Shown here: piece after piece, positions 1-8,774 of the stretch
Layout of the letters: every line of letters begins with the position of its first letter
Position numbering within the stretch: the first letter of the stretch is position 1
From: Heloderma charlesbogerti
Lineage: Eukaryota; Chordata; Lepidosauria; Squamata; Helodermatidae
DNA length: 64,000 nucleotides
NCBI GenBank assembly: GCA_026122225.1
Contig: JANEZZ010003061.1
Coordinates: 6,627,501-6,691,500 of the forward strand
Direction of reading: 5' to 3'
Notes under the pieces: generated by a model
The model's database searches: none
What the model was told of the DNA's origin: nothing
The model's input: the letters and a program-made list of their open reading frames with translations, nothing else
Made by a program: the position numbers and the translations under genes

Positions 1-333
1 GTTGTTTTTTTAACCGGGATGTGATAGGCTACGTAAGTCTTTACGTAGCCTATCATGTCTCTGTAAAAAAACAAAAAAAACACAAAATGACAAGACTGCA
101 AATGGCAGCGGCAGCAGCCAGTTGGAAGACCAGCCACTGCAGCCGCCGAAGCCGCCACTGCTGCCACCGGAGCCGCCGCTGCCCGGAACATCCGCCCCAG
201 GTAAGTCTCACCCCAGGGGGGATCTGCGGGGTGGCGGGGGGGTGGCAGGCCGTTCCACCACATATTTTGGGGGGCTGAATGCACTGGCATTCGGCCTCAC
301 CGAGATCCGTGGCGGAATTCTCTGACATCCCTA
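1..333 (+). mobile_element. Nested-palindrome hAT-like element, copy 1 (left side cut by window edge)
   Basis: Right part of the palindromic family found five times here. A hairpin of the GATAGGCTACGTAA type lies at 22-55, then a T/A-rich tract, an ATG followed by GC-rich alanine/proline-type codons (about 96-198), a splice-donor match CAG|GTAAGT with GT at 201, a subterminal hairpin around 276-296 (GAATGCACTGGCATTC), and the terminal CATCCCTA ending at 333. This is the type A arm, also seen at 24598-24870 (reverse) and 38935-39185. The target duplication cannot be tested because the left end is outside the window; the right 8 bp would be CTGCAAAG. hAT assignment rests on the other copies. 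Confidence 0.75.
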
Positions 334-608
334 CTGCAAAGCTGTGCAATAGATTCTAAAAGTCTGTGGATAGCCCATTTAAAATTTATCCCAGAATATG
401 TTGTGCTAGACATCCTAAACTGACTCCTCAAAGACCTGCCCTGGAAGTAACCCATTCAGACCAATATGCTGAATGTATATTCTACATGCCTTGGAACTGT
501 ATATGTATATGTACATGTGGAATGTATATTCCACATGTGTCAGTGACAATATCCTCATTTGTTTTAACGCAATAAGATTCTTTACCCATGACTGTGAATC
601 CTCTGTAA
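334..608. other. Unassigned sequence with a short hairpin
   Basis: No gene or recognised repeat. An 11-bp inverted repeat (ACATGTGGAAT/ATTCCACATGT) lies at 513-538 in a TATATG-rich context; it may be the centre of an old MITE. Confidence 0.3.
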
Positions 609-745
609 CAGCCTTCTCCAACCTGGTGTCCTCCCAGGTGATGATGGGAACAATGCCCATCATCACCAGCTACCATAATCACTGGGTACAATGTCTGGGG
701 ATTATAGGAGTTGTAGTCAAACACATCTGGGGGGCACCAGACAGG
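609..745. mobile_element. hAT-type MITE, CAGCCTTCCCCAACCTGG family
   Basis: Starts CAGCCTTCTCCAACCTGGTG, carries the family's internal inverted motif around GTTGTAGTC, and ends in a degenerate ATCTGGGGGGCACCAG. The family recurs at 30218, 33177, 35173 and 43888, where 8-bp target duplications are visible or nearly so. Confidence 0.6.
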
Positions 746-1724
746 CAAAAGTTCTGTCCACTGATGTCTTGCAAAAGCATTGGGGAAAGATGCTTTTCAT
801 CCAAGGTCAACGCAGACTGCTGGTGCTTTGCTGAGTCCATCACTGGTTTATTATTATCAGGAATCATATCTTCCCAACTGGGTATATAGTAAGACACAAT
901 TCTGAATTCTCAGAAAAAGAGATGAATTCTACTATTTCATTTCTGCAGCAATTCTCCTTCAAAGAGAATTATTTCTATCTGGAGACTCTCAGTTTGAAGC
1001 AGCACCATCCTTTTGAGCAGAGGCAGATGATTATGGTATCGCAGTGTACAGAAGTGCTGAGGATGCTGCATTATGTAGCAAGAATGGGGTTTTATTTTTG
1101 GAACTGCTTCAGAAACAGCTGCCAAATATGCTCCACAACACAGGGAAGGCAGAAGAGCTTAAAGATTTGCTCAGAAATAGATAAAACCCTTCGTCATGCA
1201 TCCAATGAGGTGGACTGTAGTCCATGAAAGCATCTGCCATGACAAATGAGTTAGCCTTTAACATGCTACAAGTGGGTTGGTGGGTTGTTGTTGTTTTTTT
1301 GCTACAACAAGTGAATGTGGCCACCCTCTGGATCTTGAACCTTAAAACATCTGCAGTATTTCCCATGCAAACCAGAGTCTAGGTGTTATGAACTATCTCA
1401 GAAATGTGTTGAATTCCAACACTCAGGTAGTTTGCATCTATTTGGAATCTGGATCTAATCTGAGTTAATGAAGCCTGCACATTTCTTGAGTTGGATCCAG
1501 ACTTGGTCATGCTTTAGTCCCACTGAAATCAGTGGGGCTGAAGTTAGTCATAACACATTTGCCCAGTTCTTTTGGTGGATTTTGTTCTCAGAGCAATGTT
1601 CAGGGAATTCATCTTGCTTATGGTGGCAAGTTACTAGATCCTTTCAAGTAGTTCCTCAAATGCTAAAGGAGAAGATTTAGCCTCCACATTACTTAAGGTC
1701 TGTTGAGGTAAAGTGCTCCCATAG
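746..1724. other. Non-coding stretch with two old repeat fragments
   Basis: No supported gene. At 1197-1275 there is a fragment containing GTCCATGAAAGC, also seen at 15488-15540 and 42180-42260 followed by CATAATAAAT, so it is the end of a dispersed ancient repeat of unknown class. At 1492-1560 a GTTGGATCCAGACTTGGTCA fragment matches repeats at 15544, 33474 and 34828. Short open frames here do not resemble known proteins. Confidence 0.45.
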
Positions 1725-2426
1725 ATGGTATTTAATTAATTAATTAATTAAATTTCTTAATCGCCTATCTGGCTGGTCACCCAGCCACTCTGGGCGATGT
1801 ACATCAATACAAACAGTTTTAAAACAATAAAGTCTTACATTAAAACATCATATTTCTAAAAAATACCTTAACCCACCCACTCCAAATACCTGCCTGAACA
1901 ACCACATTTTTAATGCATGGCAGAAGCTCATTAAAGAGGGGGCATGGTGGATTTTCCTAGAGAGGGAGTTCCACAGAGTGGGGGCCACCACAGAGAAGGC
2001 CCTCTCCCTCGTCCTCACCAGTCTAGCTGTCCTGGCTGATGGGATAGGGAGAAGGCCATCCAAGGCTGATCTTGTTAAGCGGCCTGTCTGGTGCTTCTGG
2101 AAGCACTCCTTGAGATAAGCTGGGCCAGAACCATATAAGGTTTTAAAGGTCAAAACCAACACCTTGAATTTGGCCTGGAAAACAACTGGTAACCAGTGCA
2201 ACTCCTTCAGCACCGGACTGATGTGATCATGCTGGCGGCTGCCTTTAATCAGGCGAGCTGCTGCATTCTGCACCAGCTGCAGCTTCCGAATCATCTTCAA
2301 GGGTAACCCCACGTAGAACGCACTACAGTAGTCTAGACAAGAGGAGACCAGGGCATGTACTACCAATGGGAGCAGATAGTCGGGAAGGAAGGGGCGCAGC
2401 CGCCGTATCAGATGGAATTGGTATGA
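1725..2426 (-). mobile_element. L2-clade LINE, 3' half (C-terminal RT region and 3' end)
   Basis: On the minus strand from 2366 down to 1848 an open frame of about 170 residues contains DYCSAFYVGLPLK, KLQLVQNAAARLI and LHWLPV, then APTLWNSL and KMWLFRQVF. This is the standard C-terminal tail of L2-type reverse transcriptase. Weaker similarity continues up to 2426, where a gypsy LTR is inserted. The 3' end at 1725-1847 is AT-rich with (TTAA)n. The N-terminal endonuclease part of an L2 in the same orientation lies at 4851-5450, so both may be one copy split by later events. Confidence 0.85.
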
Positions 2427-2952
2427 TGTCAGGGTGGAAACTGAGCCGATGGAACCCCAGAGCAGTTCTGATTCTGAGGAGGATCAGCAATCCGTGGGAG
2501 AGGAGCCAGCTCATCCCTCACAGGCACAGCAGCTGGCAGAGATTCCTCCTGCCAGCATTCCTGGGATAGATAGTGAGCAAGTGAGGGGGGGGGACTTGCT
2601 GGACGCTCGACACAGACACAAAGAGTGACGAGCGATGGAGGGCGCGGAAAGGAGGTGTAGCGCCTGCTTGGCGCGCAAGCAACGGCCGCCTCCTGTGGAC
2701 CCAAGGGAAAGAGGGAGGACCTCTCCCTAGCCCATAAGTTCAGGGTCTTCAAGCGACTCTCCTTCAGATGGGGATCAACTGCCTACTCAGCGCATAGGCC
2801 ACTCTGCTGTTCCTTGCTTAGTTGCTGGTGATTAGCATCTGAAAGAGTCATTAAGTTGTAAAAGGATTAAAGCCTTGAAAAGAAACCTTCCATCTGTGTC
2901 TTGAGTTGGCTATTAGAGTCTACTGAAAGAGGCCACCAGGGTGCTCCTGACA
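2427..2952 (+). repeat. 5' LTR of a Ty3/gypsy retrotransposon
   Basis: 526 bp running TGTCAGGG...CTGACA. Boundaries were set by comparison with the minus-strand solo LTR at 11815-12351, which matches over its length. It interrupts the L2 at 1725-2426. The duplicate partner of the target site is not visible because the 3' half of the element is gone. Confidence 0.85.
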
Positions 2953-3012
2953 GCTTGATCCCTGTTCCCCTTTTTTTTCTTCTTCTCTCTCTCTCTCTTC
3001 TCCTACTGCCGA
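2953..3012 (+). other. Leader between LTR and gag
   Basis: Sixty bases, strongly pyrimidine-rich, between the LTR end and the gag ATG. No obvious TGG-initiated primer binding site follows the LTR, so the priming tRNA cannot be named. Confidence 0.4.
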
Positions 3013-3871
3013 ATGGAGGATGCCAGGGACCCGGCAGTGCAAGCTCTGGTGCAAGAGAACCAGATTCTCCATGATCAAGTGGCTCAACTGACGACTGCCG
3101 TACAGAATCTACAAGCTGCAGTTCAACCCCCACCACCTCCGATTCCCCCCCCCCACTGCAAGTGCCCGGTGGCTTTGCCAGAGAAGTTTTCTGGGGCGAA
3201 AGGACTTTTTCAGATTTTCTGGGCCCAATCGGAGCTGTACGTGCACCTTCGACCTGAGGATTTCCTGATGGAACAGGTTCGTGTGGGCTTCATCATTAAC
3301 CTACTTTCAGGCATGGCAGCTAAATGGGCTTCCGCACTTCTCCCCCCTAATGACCCCCTGCTCGGGGATTATCAAGGTTTCACAACAGCGATGGCCAGAT
3401 TTTTCGGTGACCCCGTGTGCACACAGACGGCTTCTTGGGAGATTCGCTGCCTCAGGCAGGGCAAGGACTCAGTTTCCAGCTATGCAACAACTTTTCACTT
3501 GCTGATGCAGGATTTACAGTGGAATGATGCTGCGCTGGTGGCTGTTTTTGGACGGTTTGAATGACGAGATCTTGGACAAGTTGGCGCACACACCTAGCCC
3601 GCCTACTTTGGAGGATCTCATCCAGACCTGCCTCCAGATAGTCGGCTGGAGGGCCGCCGGCAGACCCGGCGGGATGCCGGGAGCCGAGATTTCCCTCCTC
3701 CCATTCCCCTGTTTCCTGCCACCTCCTCCACCACCTGCCCCTGCAGCGGGGGCGGAGGAGACCCTGATGCAGCTGGGAGCTACCCGAGCCCCACTGCCGC
3801 TGGAGGAACTAGAGTGGCGGCGCGCTGAGTTGTGGAAAACTGGGTCATTTCGCCCAAACCTGCTGTGCTAG
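3013..3871 (+). pseudogene. Ty3/gypsy Gag, frameshifted
   Basis: Structural Gag of an LTR retrotransposon, which would assemble particles in the cytoplasm. The first 180 codons (3013-3564) show a heptad-like start (VQALVQENQILHDQVAQL), a proline run, then PEKFSG, the capsid-type block LYVHLRPEDF and LLSGMAAKWA, and LRQGKDSVSSYAT. A single-base shift near 3540 moves the rest into another frame, where FLDGLNDEILDKLA and PPTLEDLIQTCLQI complete the capsid C-terminal region, ending in a proline-rich tail at about 3871. No zinc knuckle (CCHC) is visible. It cannot make a full protein as it stands. The Gag resembles gypsy elements common in fish and reptiles and the sources of domesticated mammalian RTL/PEG10-like genes; it is not one of those, being broken and LTR-linked. 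Confidence 0.85.
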
Positions 3872-3962
3872 ACCCGCAGCTCCTCTCCTCCCTCCCCCTC
3901 CTCTCCTTCCTCCCCCTCCTCCTCCTCACCCCCAGGCCTGACTAGGCTGCCCTCCAAGCCTG

Positions 3963-4210
3963 TTGGGGGTCTCCACTGTGGGGGTCAGTTCTTCAGCTGC
4001 AGTGATCCTCCCGGAGAAGAATGCAGCTTTTCGGGATGTTTTCGACAAGAACGAGGCCGACCAGCTCCCCCCCCCCCAGCACCCATTTGACTGTGCCATT
4101 AATCTCATTCTGGGTGCAACCATCCCTGCTGGACAACTGTATTCAATGTCGGAGCCGGAAGTTCGATCTCTGTGAGAGTTTTTGGACACAAACCTCAAAT
4201 GTGGCTTCAT
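3963..4210 (+). pseudogene. Ty3/gypsy Pol, start of reverse transcriptase only
   Basis: In frame from about 3963 the sequence reads through FRDVFDKNEADQLPP, HPFDCAINL, GQLYSMSEPE and, past an in-frame stop at 4173-4175, FLDTNLKCGFIRPS. This is the conserved segment just before the RT palm in gypsy Pol. The protease and zinc knuckle expected between Gag and RT are missing (about 3872-3962 is only a CT-rich stretch), so an internal deletion has occurred. The rest of RT, RNase H, integrase and the 3' LTR are lost at the junction with the palindromic element at 4211. Confidence 0.85.
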
Positions 4211-4850
4211 TCGCCCTTCCCAGGCCACAAAATAAAAAAAGTAAATTGTAAAAAAAAAAAAACGTGATAGGCTACGTAACGATTTACGTAGCCTATCGCA
4301 GCTAGATTTTCAAAGTCAGCCATGATAGGCTACGTATATCGTTATGTAGCCTATCACGGCTGACTTTGGGGGAAAAAATCGCAAATAGCGTTGCCCTTAT
4401 TTTCGCCATAGTCTACGTAAATCTTTACATAGACTACCCGTGCCCAAATAAGGAACGCAAATGGCGGTGCCCATGGGCGCCGCCATTTGCGTACGCGATT
4501 TTTTTCCCCCAAAGTCAGCCGTGATAGGCTATGTAACGATATACGTAGCCTATCACGGCTGACTTTGAAAATCTAGCCGTGATAGGCTACGTAAATCGTT
4601 ACGTAGCCTATCATGTTTTTTTTTTTTTTACAATTTACTTTTTTTATTTTGTGGCCTGGGAGACGGGGCGCTCCCCCTTGGCCTGAATTTCAGTGGCGAG
4701 GGATGGTGTGCCTCCCCCCCGCCCTGAATTTCGGCTGCAAGGGGCAGGGCGCCTCCCCCCCGCCAAGAATTTCGGGGGGAGAAACGGAGCGCCTCCCCCC
4801 CACCACGAAGCAAGCTGCGGGACCAGGTAAGGGACTTTCGTCCATCCTTA
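4211..4850. mobile_element. Nested-palindrome hAT-like element, copy 2 (left arm lost)
   Basis: GATAGGCTACGTAA-type hairpins lie at about 4263-4298, 4320-4360, 4520-4562 and 4580-4613, with an AGTCTACGTAAA hairpin near 4408-4437. The flanks form one larger inverted repeat: the A-rich left side from 4211 (CCCAGGCCAC) pairs with the T-rich right side to about 4662. The type B arm follows (4640-4830): three imperfect tandem units of about 42 bp containing CCTGAATTTC, then CAG|GTAAGG with GT at 4827, 24 bp from the terminal CATCCTTA at 4850. The normal left arm and its target duplication are absent, so the left border is probably a deletion junction. The right flank, GGATTGAA, lies in an L2 coding region. 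Confidence 0.75.
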
Positions 4851-5450
4851 GGATTGAACCATGGTGCAGTCCGAGCCCTATTCAGGGGGAGAGGGCATTT
4901 CGGAGCCACCCAATTGAATGCCCCAGTGATTGTGGCATTCCACCCACCCACCAGGGTCTCGACTGAGTGGCCGTTGGTGTGCCCCAGAGAATCCCCAAGC
5001 GTGTTCAGGAATCCATTTGGATCCATAAGATGCCTGGGGCGGACCATTTTAATGGGTCCTCCACCCCTGCAGAGAGGTTGTGGAACCAAGAAGTTCAATG
5101 TCACCAGATAGTGATCTGACCATGACAAGGGGGTGGTGGATATACCCCTGACTTTCAGATCACTCCCCGCTTCTCTAGAAACAAACACAAGGTCTTGTAC
5201 ATGACCAGCTACATGGGTGAGCCCAGTTGGAATAGGGTGCAGCTCCCAGGAAGCTATGGTCTCCATGAAGTCCCGAGGTGCTCCTGTGAGTCTGTGAAGT
5301 CTCCCAACACCAATAAGTTAGGGGACTGTACATGCACATTCCAGATCTCCTTTTTGCCTTTAAGATTGCAAATCGTGCTTTCATAGTTCCTCGATGAGTG
5401 ATACGAGATTTCCGTATCTGCTATGTCTTTGTATATGTGGTGGAACACCA
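4851..5450 (-). mobile_element. L2-clade LINE, endonuclease/linker region, decayed
   Basis: Minus-strand frames show NLLVLGDFTD (the endonuclease GDFN-type block), then GHVQDLVFVSR, PLSWSDHYLV, RPRHLMDPNGF and RARTAPWFN, the order expected from the end of the endonuclease into the linker of L2/CR1-group LINEs. At least one frameshift lies near 5260. Coding similarity stops exactly at the end of the palindromic element at 4850. Confidence 0.75.
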
Positions 5451-5764
5451 CTGCCTATTTAATTGCATGATATATGACAAACTAAGAGAGGAATATTTAC
5501 CTGGTTTGCTGCCACATGTCCAGAATGACCATTTGAAGATGAAATATCTTTGGAGTGATTTACTCAAATATCTTATTTGTAGGGTCATCAAATTTGCGGT
5601 GGTTGGCAGCAGAGCAATTGAGAAGAGCATCAGTGGAAACAGATGGAGTGGATTGTAAAATACCTCATTTGCTATGATAATTGCTGTCTAAACTCTCTTG
5701 TGGGAAGCATTGATTTCACTCTGGTTAGTTTTATTATGTCTTTTTATGTTGCTACCACTGCAAC
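5451..5764. other. Non-coding stretch, no recognised feature
   Basis: Short open frames on both strands without recognisable motifs. Nothing further can be supported. Confidence 0.4.
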
Positions 5765-6185
5765 AACCTATTTATTTATTTATTACATTTCTACACTGCC
5801 TAATAGCCAAAGCTTTCTGGGTAGGTTCACAATGACTAAAATCATAAAATACAGCAAAATCAACATGATATAAAAGTTTAGCAGTTTAAAACTACAGTAT
5901 AAAACCAAAATAAAAACCAGCAGCAGTACAAGAATTTAAAAAACAGTAATAGGTTTAGACTGAAAGACTAAAATGCCTGGGAGAATAAGAAGGTCTTCAC
6001 CTGGCGTCAAAAGGACCATAACGAAAGCATCAGGTGAGCCTCTCTGGGGAGGTAATTCCACACCTGGGGTGCCACAACAGAAAAGGCCCTCCCATTAGTA
6101 GCCACCTGCCTCAATTCATTTGGCAGGGGTGACTGGAGAAGGGCCTATGAAGACAATCTTAGGGTCTGGGCAGGTATTTGGTTAA
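5765..6185 (-). mobile_element. L2 LINE 3' end
   Basis: Begins on the plus strand with (ATTT)n, then the L2 3' motif about TACACTGCC...AAAGC...TTCACAA, an A-rich stretch, and a degenerate C-terminal RT reading on the minus strand (GGTGCCACA and AGAAAAGGCCCTCCC, the minus-strand AFS-APxLWN block). Similar copies lie at 34425 and 48850. Confidence 0.75.
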
Positions 6186-7034
6186 ACAATGAATCTAATT
6201 TGAATTATTACATGAAAATTTTGTTAGTTTTCACTGATGTAAATCAGAGAGGTCACCCTCCATTCTGCAAAGAAAAGAAAGAAAAACATGCATCCCCGCC
6301 TTTTAGTTACAACACCCTCATGAGTGATTATTATGGCTTGGCTGTGGGTTCCACTGAAGTCAGACAAAAAATGCATCAGTCACTCTGACCACTCTTCTAG
6401 GACAGGGCTGGAGAACCTTTTCTCACCATGAAGTCTGTATTCTCTCCTAGGTAACTTTCCCCCCTCCCACACACCAGTTATGGGTGGCAGCCACAGCCAA
6501 CCGTAATGTGGGGCCAAAGCCCAAAGTGGGGCCAAATGTGTGTGGATGTGACCCAGTCCATGGATGTGACCCATGGACTGGGTCACATCCACACACATCC
6601 ATCCACACACCTCCCCATTCAACCACGTTCATGCATACCGTTCATGATTCAGGTGCAGCTGCCAATTCCAGTGATGGGGGTGCTACAAGTCAAGACATCT
6701 CCCCCAAAGCCCCTCCTCTCTGTTCCACCCATGGAAGCTATCAGACAGGACAGCTAAATCAAACCTCCAAGTCGGACTCATCTGCCATGTGATGGCTAGC
6801 AAGCCCTCTTTCAGGGTGTAGCTGGTCTCCTGGGGCAAATGGAGGACCGACTCCCCACTCTTTTTGCTTGTTACCCTTTGTCTTTTGCCCTTTGTAACAG
6901 AGCAGGGAGTTTACCCTGCACAAGCTCAGAGAAGATTACTGCCAGCCCTGCAAGGTGGGACTCCGAATACTCAATACTAAAACACAGGCCATCCTGTCTG
7001 TGGTACACCCATGGTTGTGGGGTGTGCTATGAGG
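6186..7034. other. Unclassified repeat-like stretch with a perfect 25-bp hairpin
   Basis: Around 6408 the sequence resembles the start of the GGGGTGGGGAACC hAT family but diverges. A perfect inverted repeat has arms at 6539-6563 and 6571-6595 with a 7-base loop (ATGTGAC). Short open frames at 6484-6792 and 6839-7117 show no family motifs and are not called genes. Confidence 0.4.
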
Positions 7035-7275
7035 CCCTGATGCATATTTATTTATTTGATTTATTAGCCACCCATCTGGCTGGCTACCTGGCCACTCTAA
7101 GCGGTGTACAATACTAATAACAAATTTACATAATCAACTGAACAAAAAACAAAACAAAACAACATAACAAAACAAAACAAAACAAAACAAAACACTGCTC
7201 TAAAAAACCCTAACCCACCCCAAATGCCTGCCTGAATAGCCAGGTTTTTAAAGCCCTGCGGAAGCTCATCAAAGA
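7035..7275 (-). mobile_element. L2 LINE 3' end with (AAAAC)n
   Basis: Contains GCCACCCATCTGGCTGGCTA and the CCTGCCTGAATAGCCAGG segment that matches the LFRQxFGVG end of L2 RT on the minus strand. An AAAAC microsatellite at about 7143-7196 sits in the 3' end. Confidence 0.75.
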
Positions 7276-7794
7276 ATGGGTATCTCCATTGTGCGCGGAA
7301 GCATGCATGGTATTGCTAATCTTCTCATCCAGGAACCCTTGATCCATTCCCAAGGAGGAAGCCCAGAAGCCACTATGATAACCAACCGCTTTAAGCAAAG
7401 CAACCTGAAATAAACTGAACAGAGCCTCTCTTTTCAGGCTGTCCTGCGCCTCAGATTCCCCTCTCAACTCTCCATCCAGCAGGGACAGCCCGAGGCTGCT
7501 TGACTTGAAAGGCTCTTGGCTTCTGCCGTTTTAGACCAGGCAAATCACACCTTGAGGTGGGGGAAGCAGACCTGCCCAGTCTGCGTGCAAATAAACAGGC
7601 TGCTCCTTTGAAGATCAGATGTGCAGAAGACCGGTGGTGCCGGTAGGTGACTTTAGACTCTGGACTTAACGGTCTGCAGGAGGTGGGGGGGCGGGGGGGG
7701 GCTCTTTGCATTATTAATTAACTGAATTATTACTTCACGTATTTCAAAAACGTGGTGAGCTGCATTTGGCTCCACAGCTCATTTTGTACGGTGG
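7276..7794. other. Sequence upstream of the CpG island
   Basis: No repeat identified after the L2 end. It may hold distal promoter sequence for the CpG island to the right, but no specific site can be defended. Confidence 0.3.
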
Positions 7795-8052
7795 GTCCCC
7801 GGACGTCCCCAGAGTCCCGCTCTGGCGGCACCACTGCGCGGAGCGCCCTCCGACGTGCCTGCGCGACGCCCGCAGTTCAGCCCACGCCTGGGCTTGGCCG
7901 GCGCTCGCACCGGCCCACGCCGCAGGCACGAATCCAGCCCGCTAAGGGCCGCGCTTCCTCCCCGCGGCATGGGAACCCTGCGGCCCAGCCGGCAGCAGCC
8001 TGCCGCCCTTTCCCCTGCGCTCGCGTCCTGCGCCCTAAGAGGACGCTTAGGA

Positions 8053-8155
8053 CAGCCTGCCCCAACCTTGCCACCCCTCCAGCGGCGTCGGACTACAGCT
8101 CCCATCAGCCCCAGGGTGGCTGGCTGATGGGGGCTGTAGTCCGGCACATCTGCAG
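8053..8155. mobile_element. hAT-type MITE inside the CpG island
   Basis: Left part reads CAGCCTGCCCCAACCTTGCC, then the family's inverted core (GGACTACAGCTCCCATCAGC facing GCTGATGGGGGCTGTAGTCC) at about 8089-8142, with the right end degenerate. Same family as 33177-33312. Its presence between the upstream flank and exon 1 means the element lies in or near the promoter. Confidence 0.6.
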
Positions 8156-8698
8156 GGGGAAGATAAGACGCTGGTTTTCAATCCTGGCCTGGCCGGACCT
8201 TGCGAGAGCGAGAGCGCAGGATCGGGCCCAGCTGGCTCAAGGGGTCGCCGCACCTTCGCGGCAGCCCAGCCTGTCAGGACAATCCGCGCCATGTGCCCGG
8301 CCGGTCCCCCCGCCGCCCCCTTGCCTCAAGAGCACCTCCCCTCCTCCCCCGCCGGAACGGATAGCCCCTATTCGCCTTGCAGCCCGCCGGTCGGACCCCC
8401 CCCGCGTCCTTGCAGATCACCCCCTCCAGCGACAGCGCCCGTTCCTCCTCCCCCCGCACGCGCGCGCGCGCACACGCCGCCGGCCTCCGCAGCCGAGAGC
8501 CGCGGCCAGATCGGAGCCGGCGGGGCGGGGGTGGGCTTGGCAGCTGGTGCAGCGGCGGAGGCCCAAGCGCCGGCCGCAGTGGCCGCGGCAGTCGCGGCGT
8601 GTGCGCGAGCGGGCGGCGGGGCTACCGCCGCCCCCTCAGCCGGCCTATGGGCTTTGCCCGTCCGGCTGGGCGCGCGGAGCTGCCGACGGGGCTGCGGC

Positions 8699-8774
8699 AT
8701 GGCCAACCCCCGCGGCCTCGACAGGGCGCTGAAGATGCCTCTGCAGAGGAAGACGCGGATCCACTCGGCTGCGG
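8699..8774 (+). CDS. Candidate first coding exon of an unidentified host gene
   Basis: ATG at 8699 in a strong start context (G at -3, G at +4). It encodes 25 residues beginning MANPRGLDRALK with MPLQRKTRIHSAA after an internal in-frame ATG at codon 13, and ends with one base of the next codon before G|GTAAGG (GT at 8775). The donor is near consensus and phase 1. The peptide is basic (RKTR) and not a signal peptide. The frame is also open upstream, so the start is chosen on context and not on a stop. It sits in a CpG island, as first exons usually do. The next exon would lie to the right across a repeat-filled intron. I do not recognise the protein; the alternative is a GC-rich chance frame. 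Confidence 0.5.

Noticed and set aside
4263..4613. Tandem hairpins considered as a CRISPR array or a bacterial-type attachment site
   Set aside because: The units are inverted hairpins and not direct repeats with unique spacers; the setting is vertebrate repeats, with target duplications of hAT type at sister copies.
7752..8732. 326-codon plus ORF and several overlapping ORFs in the GC-rich region
   Set aside because: CpG islands hold few stop codons by chance; arginine/proline/alanine composition, overlap on both strands and a MITE inside argue against a protein. Only the short exon at 8699-8774 is kept.
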